A stretch of 64,000 nt of DNA from Niabella agricola (GTDB taxonomy: Bacteria; Bacteroidota; Bacteroidia; Chitinophagales; Chitinophagaceae). The notes under the pieces are model-generated. The model was not told where the DNA came from. It worked only from the letters and a program-made list of their open reading frames with translations, and made no database searches. Shown here piece after piece: positions 9,947 to 20,227 of this stretch (the first letter of the stretch is position 1; each line of letters starts with the position of its first letter). Where the stretch lies: contig NZ_JAJHIZ010000002.1 in NCBI RefSeq assembly GCF_021538615.1, positions 992,001-1,056,000 of the forward strand, read 5' to 3'. The translations under genes and the position numbers were made by a program.

Positions 9947-10972
9947 ATGACGCAAAGTATCACGATAACGCATTGGATCGAACAGGCAGCAGCGCTACCC
10001 CTGGTGGATGTGCGCACGCCTGCGGAATTTGAGCAGGGACATATTCCCGGTGCTGTCAATGTGCCATTATTTAGCAACGAAGAACGCGTGCAGGTGGGTA
10101 CCACCTATAAGCAGGTGAGCCGTGAAGACGCCATCCTCCTGGGTTTTGAGCTTACCGGACCCAAATGGGCCGGCTTTATCCGGCAGTGTTTGCACATAGC
10201 ACCCGGTAAACGGATCGCCGTGCATTGCTGGCGGGGCGGCATGCGCAGTGGCGCCATGGCCTGGGCCCTGGGTATGTACGGTTTTGAAGTATACACAATC
10301 ACCGGTGGATATAAATCTTACCGGCGCTGGACGCACCGGCAGTTTGAACGAAGCTATAATATCCGGGTATTGGGGGGTATGACCGGCTCTGGTAAAACAC
10401 GGTTACTGCAATACATGCAGCAACAGGGACAACAGGTCATCGACCTGGAAGCACTGGCACAGCACCAGGGCTCTTCTTATGGCACCATGAATAAAATGGT
10501 ACAGCCCACACAGGAACAGTTTGAAAACGACCTGGCCTGGCAGCTAAAGGATATGCAACCGGAGCCCCTGCTGTGGCTGGAGGATGAATGCCAGAAGATC
10601 GGCAAACGGGGCATTCCCCTGCCCCTGTGGCAACAAATGCGGACGGCCTTACTGGTAGACCTGCAGGTGCCGCTGAAACAACGGGTGGCCACGCTGCTAC
10701 TGGATTATGGCCACCTCGATCCGGAGTTTTTGATCGAAAGCACCGAGCGCATTCATAAACGGCTGGGGCCCTTGCAGACCAAGCAGGCGGTTGCGGCCAT
10801 CCGTGAAGGACGTATGGCGGATTTTATCCGCATTGCGTTGGTGTATTACGACAAGGCCTACCGCAAAGGATTGGCCATGCGTCCGGCCGATAAAGTGTTT
10901 GGCCTGCAAGCATCCGGGAACAACCCGGCAGCCGATAGCGAACTGCTGACTGCTTTTGCAGCAACATTTTGA
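9947..10972 (+). CDS. selU: tRNA 2-selenouridine synthase
   Basis: 341 residues; the enzyme is also called MnmH or YbbB. It replaces the sulfur of 2-thiouridine at the tRNA wobble position with selenium from selenophosphate, through a geranylated intermediate. Residues 1-130 are a rhodanese domain with the catalytic loop HCWRGGMRSG (Cys94). Residues ~140-330 hold a P-loop domain with Walker A GGMTGSGKT at 143-151. The start at 9947 fits the family N-terminus and lies just after a -7 element; an in-frame ATG at 9884 would add a non-conserved tail. The gene is followed 119 bp later by selD, which makes its selenium donor. The pairing is functionally complete without any selenocysteine-insertion genes. 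Confidence 0.93.
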   Translation: MTQSITITHWIEQAAALPLVDVRTPAEFEQGHIPGAVNVPLFSNEERVQVGTTYKQVSREDAILLGFELTGPKWAGFIRQCLHIAPGKRIAVHCWRGGMRSGAMAWALGMYGFEVYTITGGYKSYRRWTHRQFERSYNIRVLGGMTGSGKTRLLQYMQQQGQQVIDLEALAQHQGSSYGTMNKMVQPTQEQFENDLAWQLKDMQPEPLLWLEDECQKIGKRGIPLPLWQQMRTALLVDLQVPLKQRVATLLLDYGHLDPEFLIESTERIHKRLGPLQTKQAVAAIREGRMADFIRIALVYYDKAYRKGLAMRPADKVFGLQASGNNPAADSELLTAFAATF

Positions 10973-11065
10973 GAATTTAATAATGTGGAAATATGAAAAT
11001 ATGAGAACGCGGGAATGTGGAAATTGCAGACTTCTGATATCTGAAATCTGATAGCTGGAATCTGA
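10973..11065. repeat. Microrepeat tract between selU and selD
   Basis: Starts at the selU stop and consists of GAATGTGGAAAT and GAAAATATGAGAA-like words followed by repeated TCTGAT units (TCTGATATCTGAAATCTGAT). It belongs to the same style as 2997-3050. Non-coding, function unknown. Confidence 0.5.
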
Positions 11066-11091
11066 TTAACCCCAAACGAGAAACGGAAACA

Positions 11092-12135
11092 ATGGAAGCA
11101 ACAACATTCAAACTCACCCAATATTCGCATGGCGCCGGCTGTGGCTGTAAGATCAGTCCGGCCCTGCTGGATAAAATATTACATACAACCCTTCCAACGG
11201 CGATAGCCGATCCGCGGCTGCTGGTGGGCAATGATAAACGCGATGATGCGGCGGTACTGGACCTGGGCAATGGCACGGCTCTCATCTCCACCACTGATTT
11301 TTTTATGCCCATTGTGGATGATGCCTTCGATTTTGGCCGCATTGCCGCCACCAATGCCATCAGTGATGTTTATGCCATGGGAGGCAAACCGGTACTGGCC
11401 ATTGCCATCCTCGGCTGGCCTATTGAAAAGCTTCCTCCGGAGATTGCCGGGCGGGTACTGGATGGTGCCCGGGCGGTTTGTGCGGATGCCGGCATTACCC
11501 TGGCAGGAGGCCATAGCATCGATTGCCCCGAACCCGTATTCGGACTTGCTGTTAATGGCCTGGTGGAGCTGCCACACTTAAAGCAGAATGCCACTGCGAT
11601 ACCCGGATGCCGGTTGTACCTCACCAAGGCATTGGGTGTAGGTGTATTATCCACCGCTCAGAAACGCGGCTTGTTAAAACCCGAAGATGCAGCGATCGCC
11701 TTAAAAAGTATGACCACACTCAATAAGCCCGGGCAGGTGCTGGGTACACTGGATGCGGTGAAAGCCATGACCGATGTAACCGGGTTTGGATTGTTGGGTC
11801 ATTTAGCGGAAATGTGCGCCGGCAGCGGATTGTCGGCCGTGGTGGAGTTTGAAAAAGTACCCGTGATCCCGGGTATAGATGTATACCTTGATCAGGGTTG
11901 CATCCCCGGAGGCACCCGGCGCAACTGGGCCAGCTATGGAAACAAGATCGGTCCGCTAACCGAACGCCAGCAACAGATCCTGGCCGATCCGCAAACCAGC
12001 GGCGGGTTACTGGTGGCCGTGTCGGCAGCGGGTACGCAACGTTTTGAAGCACTGATGCGACAACAGGGTTATGACCTGGAATCCTTTGGCTGGCTGCAGC
12101 CGCAGGATGACAGCCCGCTGATCAGCGTGGCTTAA
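11092..12135 (+). CDS. selD: Selenide, water dikinase (selenophosphate synthetase)
   Basis: 347 residues. It makes selenophosphate from selenide and ATP in the cytoplasm. The glycine-rich N-terminus [11 protein letters not shown] carries Cys17 at the Cys/Sec position, then Cys19 and Lys20, the same spacing as in E. coli SelD. The ATP-grasp-like AIR-synthase fold follows ([39 protein letters not shown]). It sits 119 bp downstream of selU, and no selA, selB or tRNA-Sec is in the window, so the visible use of selenium is tRNA modification. The enzyme has cysteine rather than selenocysteine, so no UGA recoding is needed. Confidence 0.95.
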   Translation: MEATTFKLTQYSHGAGCGCKISPALLDKILHTTLPTAIADPRLLVGNDKRDDAAVLDLGNGTALISTTDFFMPIVDDAFDFGRIAATNAISDVYAMGGKPVLAIAILGWPIEKLPPEIAGRVLDGARAVCADAGITLAGGHSIDCPEPVFGLAVNGLVELPHLKQNATAIPGCRLYLTKALGVGVLSTAQKRGLLKPEDAAIALKSMTTLNKPGQVLGTLDAVKAMTDVTGFGLLGHLAEMCAGSGLSAVVEFEKVPVIPGIDVYLDQGCIPGGTRRNWASYGNKIGPLTERQQQILADPQTSGGLLVAVSAAGTQRFEALMRQQGYDLESFGWLQPQDDSPLISVA

Positions 12136-12175
12136 GATGCGGTCAAACCCGCTTCTTTCCATAAATACCATCTGC

Positions 12176-12564
12176 TTATATTTTTCGCTGTAGCTGCCAG
12201 TAATGCCCAAAAGGATCTTTGATTGTAGCCTGCCGGTAGCCATAATCATAATCCTGCGCCGGGCTTATTTCCTCCGCCCCGGCACGGATGGCGTGCTTCA
12301 TCACCGCATCTACATCCGGCACAAAAAGCCCGATACAAACGGTGGTGCCCTTGTGTGTATCCGGGAAAAAGAATGCGCAGCCGCCATAACCTCATGCAGG
12401 TGAAACAATGCGCCACCGATACTTAATTCGGATACATGAATACTTCCGTCGGCATTGGAAAAGCGCCGTAGCTCCACGGCTCCGAATGCTTTTTTATAAA
12501 AGGAAAGATCGTGCACCCCGTTGGGGATAAAGAGTTCGGGGGCAAAGAAAACACGACTGTTCAT
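12176..12564 (-). pseudogene. VOC/PhnB-like protein gene with one frameshift
   Basis: The first part starts MNSRVFFAPELFIPNG and is a glyoxalase/VOC half-domain, with SIGGALFHLHEV near residue 60. Around position 12370 the frame is lost in a T-rich run. A second frame continues the family without a gap (TTVCIGLFVPDVDAVMKHA, then TIKDPFGHYWQLQRKI) and stops at 12176. Joined, it would be a normal ~130-residue VOC protein. A single missing or extra base explains the break. This is either a recent pseudogene or a sequence error. A second, intact VOC gene lies just upstream on the same strand. Confidence 0.75.
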
Positions 12565-12599
12565 GCGTATAAATTTAGCGAAAAAGTACAATTACAGCA

Positions 12600-12638
12600 A
12601 TAAAGGGATCCGCGCCTTTCAGGAACGGACCCCTTTAT
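12600..12638 (-). terminator. Terminator-like hairpin after the VOC gene
   Basis: Thirteen-base arms (ATAAAGGGATCCG and CGGACCCCTTTAT, one mismatch) flank a 13-nt loop, 30 nt past the stop of the VOC gene at 12669. No strong U-tract follows, so termination is only probable. Confidence 0.45.
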
Positions 12639-12668
12639 CAATATGGTATAAACTGGCTTTGCCCTCGC

Positions 12669-13073
12669 TTATTCTGCAGGAAACTTACTCATATCCATAA
12701 AAAGCAGTTCCCAGGTGTGGCCATCGTAATCCTCAATATTTCTTGTTTGCATAAAGCCGTAATCCCGTGCCGGTACGGGTTCTGTTCCTCCCGCCTTCAA
12801 TCCCTTTTCTGCCATTTCATTGACCTGGTCCGCACTGTCGAGGCTTAGTGCAAATAACCCGGCAACATTCGTTTGGGTGTCTGCAATCGGCTTGTTGACA
12901 AACGTGCTGAACTTTTCATGGCTGAGGATCATCAGGAAAATATGCTCACTCCACACCATACATTTTCCGGATTCATCAGAAAACTGTGGATTATTTGTAA
13001 ATCCAAGCTTTGTGTAGAATTCCATCGATCGGTTCACATCCTTTACGGGCAAATTGATAAATACCTGTTTCAT
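12669..13073 (-). CDS. VOC family (glyoxalase/bleomycin-resistance-like) protein
   Basis: 134 residues forming two beta-alpha-beta-beta-beta modules. It opens with MKQVFINLPVKDVNRSMEFYTKLGF, written here only as the hallmark segments INLPVKDVNRS and FYTKLGF, and ends with DYDGHTWELLFMDMS, where a metal-binding Glu usually sits. This subgroup is typical of Bacteroidota lactoylglutathione-lyase-like proteins of unknown substrate. It is probably co-transcribed with, or duplicated from, the broken VOC gene downstream. Confidence 0.8.
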   Translation of the reverse strand: MKQVFINLPVKDVNRSMEFYTKLGFTNNPQFSDESGKCMVWSEHIFLMILSHEKFSTFVNKPIADTQTNVAGLFALSLDSADQVNEMAEKGLKAGGTEPVPARDYGFMQTRNIEDYDGHTWELLFMDMSKFPAE

Positions 13074-13257
13074 TTGTTTATTTTTTGTTTTATGCTAAAT
13101 TAATAAATACGCTGCGCGAAACAGGTTGCGAATCCGACAATATACCGGGTTAATTGCGGTCCGATAAGGAGCCGGTTGCGTGATCCTTTCCAGTTACACG
13201 ATGCTTCGTCAGCGCCATTTACGAAGTATTCTTCTATCATTTTTTATCCTCCTCCTA

Positions 13258-16200
13258 TCACTGGTACGCGATAAACTTTTGCTCGGCTTTTACAATCTTT
13301 TCAAAAAAAGCCCGCAGTCCTTCATAGTCTTCCGCCGCGTAATATTGCTGCCGGTTATTGGAGAATTTACGGGTAACCTGCAATTTGGTAGGCGAAACCG
13401 GTTGAAACTGCAGACTGTACGCCAGGTCTTTGAACCGGAACGAAACCGAAGCCGGGGGTGCTGAAAATTTCATACCCGCCGGTGCAAAAACCGTCACCCT
13501 TGTTTCGTAAGCATCCGTATTCTCGTAGTTCCAGTATTCAACGGGTTGTGTTCTTTGCTCCGCCGGGAACTTGTCCATGGTTGCCACCACATCATGATAA
13601 TTGATCTTAAAGGCACTCATGGCCCCTACCTCCGAAACCTGATCATTTACCACATAGGAGAACTGGTAGCTTACGGAATCCGTCAGGTTGTCCAGTCCGG
13701 AGAACTTCAGTTCTTTCAGCTTCAGCCCGGTGGAATAGTTCCCGGCCAATGATTCTTCCATATCCTTCAAGCTTTTCTCCGGATCGCTGTGCCGGAAATC
13801 GCCGCGTACGGCTGATGCCAGGTGTCCTGTTTTAATTACTTTATTGGAATAGGCCAGGTCGGACCCATTGGGGCGAATCTCTATATATCGAAGAACGTTG
13901 TCCCTGGACCGGTTTGGGGTATGCAGGTAACCAACGCCGGCGGTGGCCGAGGCCGGGTTCCGGGGAATATCCAGCATCAGGGCACCGATAAGACTATTGG
14001 GCAATGCGGCAAAGGGGAGGTTATTATCAGTCAGTTCAATAAAGTACTCCTTATTACCCAGTGTGGCTTTAGCAATACAATGATTGAAATCCATGGCGGG
14101 CAGCAGCATGTCCTTTGCGCCGTTGTTCCGTGTATCAATGAGCACCATATTGGCCGTGATTCCAGCTTTATGGCAGAGCGCCACAAAGAGCCGCGACAAA
14201 TCCTTACAATCGCCCAGCTGTGTATTGAGGGTAACGGAAGGTTTTTGCGGCACATATCCGCTTTGCCGGAAGGCCACGGAACTGTAGTGAATGTTATTCT
14301 CAATATAATTATAAATACGCCGCGCTTTTTCAAACTGGCTTTCCGGTTTTGTGCTGGCAGGAAACAGTATCTGATAGGTATCAGTCACCTCCTGCTCTAT
14401 TTCATTATAATTAACCACGTCGGCGTACCAGGACACGATCTTGTTCCAATCTGAAATGGTGGAAACATGCAATACATTGGCCACGTCTACCAGCCCAGGC
14501 ATCAGGGGTTCGTCTTTTTCGGGAGTTGAATGCAATACCTCCCAGGAATACCTGGTAAAGTTTTCTACCGGGCTGATCTGCGGGCGGATGCTATCCCTGC
14601 TAAACCGGAATCCGATAGAGGCATGCTGCGGAGCCAGCAAGGTATACCGCGAGGCGTAGCAATAAACCCCTGCGGTGAAAAAATACTGGTCGGTAAAATC
14701 CTTTGCAAAATGTCCGCTTGCAAATTGGCGTAGCCGGTAGCGGATAAATACCACATCCCCCGCCTCCAGGTTGGTAAACACAATATCGCCTTCCTTTTTA
14801 TCGCCCTGTACCCGTTTGTCTTTTTTGATCACCTCTGCTTTTTCAATAAGCAGGGACTGGTTATTGTCATAACTCAGTGATACCTCTTTATACCGTTCAA
14901 TGCCTTTTTCATTTACAATTCTGATCATGGAGGTAATATATTGTTCGTTGCCTCCATCCGGGTACAGGATCACGTCCCGCTGATCCAGTAAAAAATAGTA
15001 CCCGTCTTTTTGCTTGTCTGCGCCCTTATAATCATCGCTGCTGATGATCTTCATCTCGTCAACGGCAGATAACAGTTTATATGCCTCGCTCTTACCTTCC
15101 AGTTTCCGAACGGTGCTGATCAGTTCATATTGGTTGGCATTGTAGGCTAACGACGTATGATAAGCCTCCAGTGCACCAGCTGTTTCATTTTTTTGTTTCC
15201 GGATATCGCCCAGCAATTTCCAGTAAACGTCAAAATAAGGGCAGATAGCCAGGGCCCCCAATGTATATTTTTCAGCTTTGTCATATTGTTTTTCCTTCAG
15301 GAAAAATTCAGACAGGGTAATATAATACTGAGGCACATGCGGAAAAATTTTTATTTGTGTTTCCAGCAGTGTTTGATATTCCTTTTTTTTGCCGTTATCC
15401 AGCAGCGCAGCCAGGTATTCATAAAATACATTATAGTTGTAATTCTTCTTTAGAAAACGTTCGTATATAATCATCGCGCTATCGGAACTCTTTCCAATCG
15501 ATTTTCTAAATTTATACATGCTCACCTGAATTTCCGGGTCATCCGGATAACGCTGATACATTTTCTCGGCAAGATCAATGAGTTCCTCCATCTTTTCCTC
15601 CCTCGATCTTAGCTGCGCATAATATGCATCCGTAATTTCATTCTCGCCGTATCGTTCGACATATTGCTTCCGTTTATATTCCAGTTCGGTATATTGCTGA
15701 TTCTTGCTCAACTGCTGCATGGACAGGTGCATGGCGTATTCGCTGTTACTGTCCAGCCGCATCACGCGCTCATTCTCGGTTTCAATCCATGCATTATTGC
15801 CTTCATCGGAAAGCACACTGATGTAGACCGACCTTAAAAGTGAATTGTCGGGCGCTTTTGCCAGCGCCTGCTCTACCACCTGTTTGGCACCTTCCGTTTT
15901 TTTACTACGTAAATAGCATTTTGCAAGCAGTAGGTAGTTGAGCAGGTCCGTGGAATCCTTGGCCAGCCGGTTTTCAAAATACTGTTCGGCAAAATGCGGT
16001 AACAACGCCGGCGGTGGTGCGGTAGCATCCTCTTTGGGATACGCTTTATATACCGGGGAGCCCTTCAGGTCTACCGGCTTTTCATCCGCATCCAGGAACC
16101 GGAGCGCAAAATTGGGATAATAGTTATTGGTATATCCCAGTTGTACCAGTATCCGGTTGGTTCCTTTTTTAAGTACTGCTTTTGCCCGGTAAGCATCAAA

Positions 16201-17010
16201 ATCTGTAAACCGTTCCCGGGGTTCCGAGATCACCAGTTGATCATTCAGCCAGAGTTTCAGATTGCCCGAAAAGCCTAAGGCCAATGTAACGGCTTTTTCT
16301 TCGGGCGCCTCCACAAAGGTTTGAGTATATACGATGGCGGTAGGAACCGGTATTACAAAAGTGGTAGGGATCCAGCCATCCTTATTTTCAAATGCGGGCG
16401 TAAACCATTTGATGGCGTTACCAGAGGCGTCCTTAAAAACAGCTTCAGGCCCGGGATGCTTTAGCGGATCATATTCGTTATAAAAACCACTGCCGGACAG
16501 GTTTTCAAAAGGTCCGGCGTATTGCCAGTTACCAATGGTGCCAAAAGGCAGGGTTTGTGCTTTGTTTGCAGGAAACCTGCCACTTAGTGTTTCATTGGAC
16601 GACCGAAGATAACTGGCAGCAGTCTGCAATAAAACGGGAGCCCTGGTATCCCCGGCAAGTTTTTGCAGCAATGCCAACTGATGCGGTTTTCTTTTTACAC
16701 TATGCGGACCGGCAACCGCGTTGTTAAACCACAGGGCATAGATATAGGGATAGGGATCTTCCATTTGGGTATAAACTGAATCTGCAAAGCGGGTCATCCC
16801 CTCCTCGTTGCGGTTAAAGGTTTGCAGGAGCAGGCTGGTAATAAAGGCCTGTCCGCGGCTACCGGCTTCCTTTTGCGCCTCTTTTAAAAAACCGGCAGCT
16901 GCGACCCGGTCGTTGCGGTTCAGTGCCGTCCAGGCTTTTTGATAATTGTTCTGGGAAAAAGTAGTGATACCAGTAATCACGCACACAATAAGCAGTAGCT
17001 GTTTTCTCAT
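13258..17010 (-). CDS. TPR, DUF3857 and transglutaminase-domain secreted protein
   Basis: 1250 residues from the ATG at 17010, chosen because it opens directly with a signal peptide (MRKQLLLIVCVITGITTFSQ). An in-frame ATG at 17022 is the alternative. Residues ~20-330 carry beta-sandwich-like modules, and ~370-640 are tetratricopeptide-like helices (YYITLSEFFLKEKQYDKAEKY style). A DUF3857 domain follows, then a transglutaminase-like core with the catalytic triad Cys935 (LGDCKDLS), His977 (DFNHCIA) and an Asp about 16 residues later (ELTD). Such proteins are exported in Bacteroidota and the core resembles cysteine proteases. The substrate is unknown. The intact 3.75-kb frame contrasts with the broken genes nearby. 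Confidence 0.85.
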   Translation of the reverse strand: MRKQLLLIVCVITGITTFSQNNYQKAWTALNRNDRVAAAGFLKEAQKEAGSRGQAFITSLLLQTFNRNEEGMTRFADSVYTQMEDPYPYIYALWFNNAVAGPHSVKRKPHQLALLQKLAGDTRAPVLLQTAASYLRSSNETLSGRFPANKAQTLPFGTIGNWQYAGPFENLSGSGFYNEYDPLKHPGPEAVFKDASGNAIKWFTPAFENKDGWIPTTFVIPVPTAIVYTQTFVEAPEEKAVTLALGFSGNLKLWLNDQLVISEPRERFTDFDAYRAKAVLKKGTNRILVQLGYTNNYYPNFALRFLDADEKPVDLKGSPVYKAYPKEDATAPPPALLPHFAEQYFENRLAKDSTDLLNYLLLAKCYLRSKKTEGAKQVVEQALAKAPDNSLLRSVYISVLSDEGNNAWIETENERVMRLDSNSEYAMHLSMQQLSKNQQYTELEYKRKQYVERYGENEITDAYYAQLRSREEKMEELIDLAEKMYQRYPDDPEIQVSMYKFRKSIGKSSDSAMIIYERFLKKNYNYNVFYEYLAALLDNGKKKEYQTLLETQIKIFPHVPQYYITLSEFFLKEKQYDKAEKYTLGALAICPYFDVYWKLLGDIRKQKNETAGALEAYHTSLAYNANQYELISTVRKLEGKSEAYKLLSAVDEMKIISSDDYKGADKQKDGYYFLLDQRDVILYPDGGNEQYITSMIRIVNEKGIERYKEVSLSYDNNQSLLIEKAEVIKKDKRVQGDKKEGDIVFTNLEAGDVVFIRYRLRQFASGHFAKDFTDQYFFTAGVYCYASRYTLLAPQHASIGFRFSRDSIRPQISPVENFTRYSWEVLHSTPEKDEPLMPGLVDVANVLHVSTISDWNKIVSWYADVVNYNEIEQEVTDTYQILFPASTKPESQFEKARRIYNYIENNIHYSSVAFRQSGYVPQKPSVTLNTQLGDCKDLSRLFVALCHKAGITANMVLIDTRNNGAKDMLLPAMDFNHCIAKATLGNKEYFIELTDNNLPFAALPNSLIGALMLDIPRNPASATAGVGYLHTPNRSRDNVLRYIEIRPNGSDLAYSNKVIKTGHLASAVRGDFRHSDPEKSLKDMEESLAGNYSTGLKLKELKFSGLDNLTDSVSYQFSYVVNDQVSEVGAMSAFKINYHDVVATMDKFPAEQRTQPVEYWNYENTDAYETRVTVFAPAGMKFSAPPASVSFRFKDLAYSLQFQPVSPTKLQVTRKFSNNRQQYYAAEDYEGLRAFFEKIVKAEQKFIAYQ

Positions 17011-17076
17011 TATTTTAGTCATTTTCAACAAAAGGCAGGATTGTGTTTTACAGGTCATCCTTAAAAACCGCAACAA

Positions 17077-17644
17077 TATAGGAAATTATTTAATCGCTTT
17101 CCGCAAAAGATGCAGCGTTGTACTTCCTCGGATTGCTGTAAAAGCAACAGGAAAATCCTAAAAATGCGTCAGGGAAAAATATTGCATAAATAACCAATTC
17201 TTGTTCAATTCGTTATATAAAGAAATCAGGAGCCTGACCCAGCTGCCGCCTGTTTTGCACTTCGCCGGGGACAGGATCGAGGCTCAGGCACCGGCGATGG
17301 GCTACCTCATGCACGATCTGCCGCCGTTCCACTTGCCCCGAACCTTCGCATGTACGTTAAGCTAAGCCCAGCATCGAAGCCGGAAGCGGCAGCGCAAGTT
17401 GTGTTTATGAGCAATGAACACATGAATGAAAGGAAGTGCAGGCACCGTAATATAAGCCGTTCCCGCGCGCGGCCAGGCAACGTGGAAAGAAAAAACGTAT
17501 ATGATTCTATTCCCTGGCAGACAACTGCCTCAGGAATCCATGGCAACCAGGGTGACTATTTCGAGTATCTTTACGTACCCTGCCGGTCGGTAAAAAAAAA
17601 ACGGGCCTACGGGCATCCGGTTGTTTAACTACATTATAATCTAT
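17077..17644. other. Non-coding stretch, nothing recognised
   Basis: About 570 bases between the transglutaminase-protein gene and the serine hydrolase. Short open frames on both strands around 17307-17628 have no recognisable domain and arginine- or cysteine-rich, non-protein-like composition. No repeat or tRNA is seen. Confidence 0.5.
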
Positions 17645-18169
17645 ATGAATCAACAGGTTGTTTTTATACAGGGTGGCGGCAATGGCGGCTACAAGACCGA
17701 TGCACCGCTGGTGGCTTCGTTGCAGGCAGCGCTGGGCGGTGGTTACCAGGTGCATTATCCTCAAATGAAGGCCGATGAAACAGCACCTGATTTCGCTCCG
17801 CAATGGCTTCGCCAGATCGGCGAACAGATTGCTTCGGCCAAGGACGGGCTGATACTGGCGGGGCATTCCCTCGGTGCATCCCTGCTGGTAAAATACCTTT
17901 CGGAACATACCGTTCAAACAAGCATCGCCGGCACATTCCTGGTAGCCCCGCCTTATTGGAACGGCGATCAGGACTGGGTACAGCCCTTAAAGCTAAAAGA
18001 GGATTTTGCAGCGCGGTTGCCCAAAAACATCCCCTTTTTCTTTTACCAATGCAGGGATGATGAAGTAGTGCCTTTTGATCATTTCACACGCTACCGGCAG
18101 CAATTGTCCCGGGCCGTGTTCCGGGAGCTGAAAAAAGGCGGGCATCAACTGATAATGACCTGTCGGTAG
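17645..18169 (+). CDS. Small alpha/beta serine hydrolase (RBBP9/YdeN-like)
   Basis: 174 residues from the ATG at 17645 (MNQQVVFIQGGGNGG). It has the compact alpha/beta-hydrolase fold with the nucleophile elbow GHSLGAS, an acid in CRDDEVVPF and a His in KKGGHQL, so the full Ser-Asp-His triad is visible. Relatives are cytoplasmic hydrolases of unclear physiological substrate. It stands upstream of the sugar-acid dehydratase locus without obvious coupling. Confidence 0.8.
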   Translation: MNQQVVFIQGGGNGGYKTDAPLVASLQAALGGGYQVHYPQMKADETAPDFAPQWLRQIGEQIASAKDGLILAGHSLGASLLVKYLSEHTVQTSIAGTFLVAPPYWNGDQDWVQPLKLKEDFAARLPKNIPFFFYQCRDDEVVPFDHFTRYRQQLSRAVFRELKKGGHQLIMTCR

Positions 18170-18190
18170 TAGCAACGGATATAAAAAACC

Positions 18191-18225
18191 TGGGGTAAAC
18201 AGGTGATCCGGCCCTTGCTAGGGCC
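18191..18225. repeat. Partial copy of the GTAAACAGGT repeat with GGCCCT/AGGGCC hairpin
   Basis: GGGTAAACAGGTG resembles the inverse of the 3075-3160 element and is followed by a perfect six-base stem (GGCCCT, loop TGCT, AGGGCC at 18210-18225). It may also act as a weak terminator for the hydrolase gene. The rest of 18226-18500 shows no gene. Confidence 0.4.
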
Positions 18226-18500
18226 ATACATTTTCTGATAGTACCATCCCAATCCATTGCAGCTTTTTTGAAAAGGGTTGCAACTGTAATTTCATGACGA
18301 ACCCGTATCCGTTTTATTGTTTTCCAGGTCGGTGCAAACAATGACCGCGACAGCAGCAATGATTTTGTTGGAGTACAAACCAACAGGAACTGCAGATATT
18401 GAGTATAATTGTTAGCAGTTCACTATCAATGGTGTTTTGATGGGTAGCATCCCTTACTTCGAAAATTAATAGTAGATTGCGGCATAACGATATTGTCACT

Positions 18501-20170
18501 ATGAAAGAGGAACAGCTCAGAAGCAGCAACTGGTTTGGCCGTACCGGCAAGGATGGTTTTATTTACCGTTCGTGGATGAAAAACAGCGGCATTCCGGACC
18601 ATGAATTTAAGAAACCCGTCATCGGGATCTGCAATACCTGGAGTGAACTTACGCCCTGTAATGCCCATTTCCGGGAGCTGGCGGCTTCTGTAAAACGCGG
18701 GGTGCTGGAAGCCGGCGGCCTCCCATTGGAGTTCCCGGTGATGAGCCTGGGCGAAACCCTGATGAAGCCCACCACCATGCTGTTTCGCAACTTAGCCAGC
18801 ATGGATGTAGAAGAAAGCATCAGAGCCAACCCGCTGGATGGCGTTGTGCTGCTTTGCGGTTGCGATAAAACCACCCCTTCCCTGCTGATGGGAGCCTGCA
18901 GTGTGAACCTGCCCACCCTCATTGTTTCGGGCGGCCCCATGCTTACCGGGAAGTACCAGGGGCAAAGCATCGGTACCAGCGATGTATGGCGACTGGCTGC
19001 CGGACTGGAAACCGGAGCAGTGCAGGAGGCAGAGCTCAACGATATGGAAGCCGCCCTCTGCCGCAGCCAGGGGCATTGCGCCGTAATGGGCACGGCCTCC
19101 ACCATGGCCTGTATGGTGGAAGCCCTGGGCCTCTCCCTGCCTGGTAATGCTGCCATCCCTGCAGTGGATGCCCGCCGTAAAGTGATGGCCCAACATTCCG
19201 GCAGCCGCATTGTGGAAATGGTGCGGGAGCAATTGCGGTTATCCGATATCCTTACCCGGCAGGCTTTTGAAAATGCCATCATCACCAATGCTGCCATGGC
19301 GGTTCCACCAATTTTGTCATCCACCTGCTGGCCATCGCCGGCCGCATCGGCGTACCGCTTCACCTGCAGGACTTTGACACGCTCTCCAAAAACATTCCGC
19401 TGCTGGTAAACCTGCAGCCCTCCGGTGCCTTTTTTATGGAAGACCTTTATTATGCCGGCGGGTTGCCGGCGGTGCTCAAAGAGCTGGAAGGCCTGCTGCA
19501 TGCGGATGCACTTACGGTAAACGGCCAAACCATCGGGGAAAACAACCACAATGCCAGCTGCCACAACCGGGAGGTGATCGCCACGGCGGCTGCGCCCGTC
19601 AATGCCGCTACCGGTCTGGCTGTATTAAAAGGAAATATTTGCCCGGACGGTGCGGTCATCAAGCCTTCAGCCGCCAGTGCGCACCTGATGCGGCATACGG
19701 GTCCGGCCCTGGTGTTTGAATCGATCGACGATTACAAAGCCCGGATCAATGACGACGACCTGGAGGTGGATGCCAATACCGTTCTTGTATTAAAGAACGT
19801 AGGACCAAAAGGCTATCCCGGTATGCCGGAGGTGGGCAATATGACCCTGCCCAAAAAATTATTGCAGCAGGGCATTAGCGATATGGTGCGCATCTCCGAC
19901 GGCCGTATGAGCGGCACCGGCTTTGGCACCGTTATCCTGCATGTATCGCCGGAAGCCGCCCTGGGCGGCAATTTCAGCGTACTGCAAACCGGGGATATGA
20001 TCAGCCTGGATGTGGAGCGACGCACCCTTGATGTGCAGCTTACCGATGAGGAACTGGCCCGGCGCAGGAAGGCCTGGCAGCCACCGTCCCCACAGGTTTC
20101 CAGGGGCTATGTACAGCTGTATACCCAGCGGGTACTGCAGGCGCACCTGGGTGCCGATCTTGATTTTTAA
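18501..20170 (+). pseudogene. IlvD/Edd-family sugar-acid dehydratase, one frameshift
   Basis: Full length would be ~557 residues. The frame from 18501 (MKEEQLRSSNWFGR) holds the Fe-S cysteine motifs ICNTWSELTPC, LLCGCDKTTPS and GHCAVMGTASTM. At 19296-19300 the conserved ATNAAMGGSTNF-type segment reads ATGGCGGTTCC where GGGCGG is expected, so one G is missing. The next frame then continues the family (HLLAIAGR, FMEDLYYAGGLPAV, SDGRMSGTGFGTV) to 20170. The intact relative at 47224-48939 matches across the break. The family dehydrates aldonic acids to 2-keto-3-deoxy acids. An SDR gene follows 57 bp later. The lesion may be a mutation or a base-call error. Confidence 0.85.
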
Positions 20171-20227
20171 CGGGCAGCAGCGGTGCGGAGGTAAGCAAAG
20201 ATTCTCATTAAACCTTATATACTACGA

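Noticed and set aside
11092..11160. Selenocysteine codon in SelD
   Set aside because: The active-site position is a normal cysteine codon and the frame has no internal UGA.
18563..19564. 333-codon open frame on the minus strand across the dehydratase
   Set aside because: It mirrors the coding strand of a clear IlvD/Edd gene and has no family resemblance; a similar mirror frame exists at 48290-48856 opposite the intact copy.
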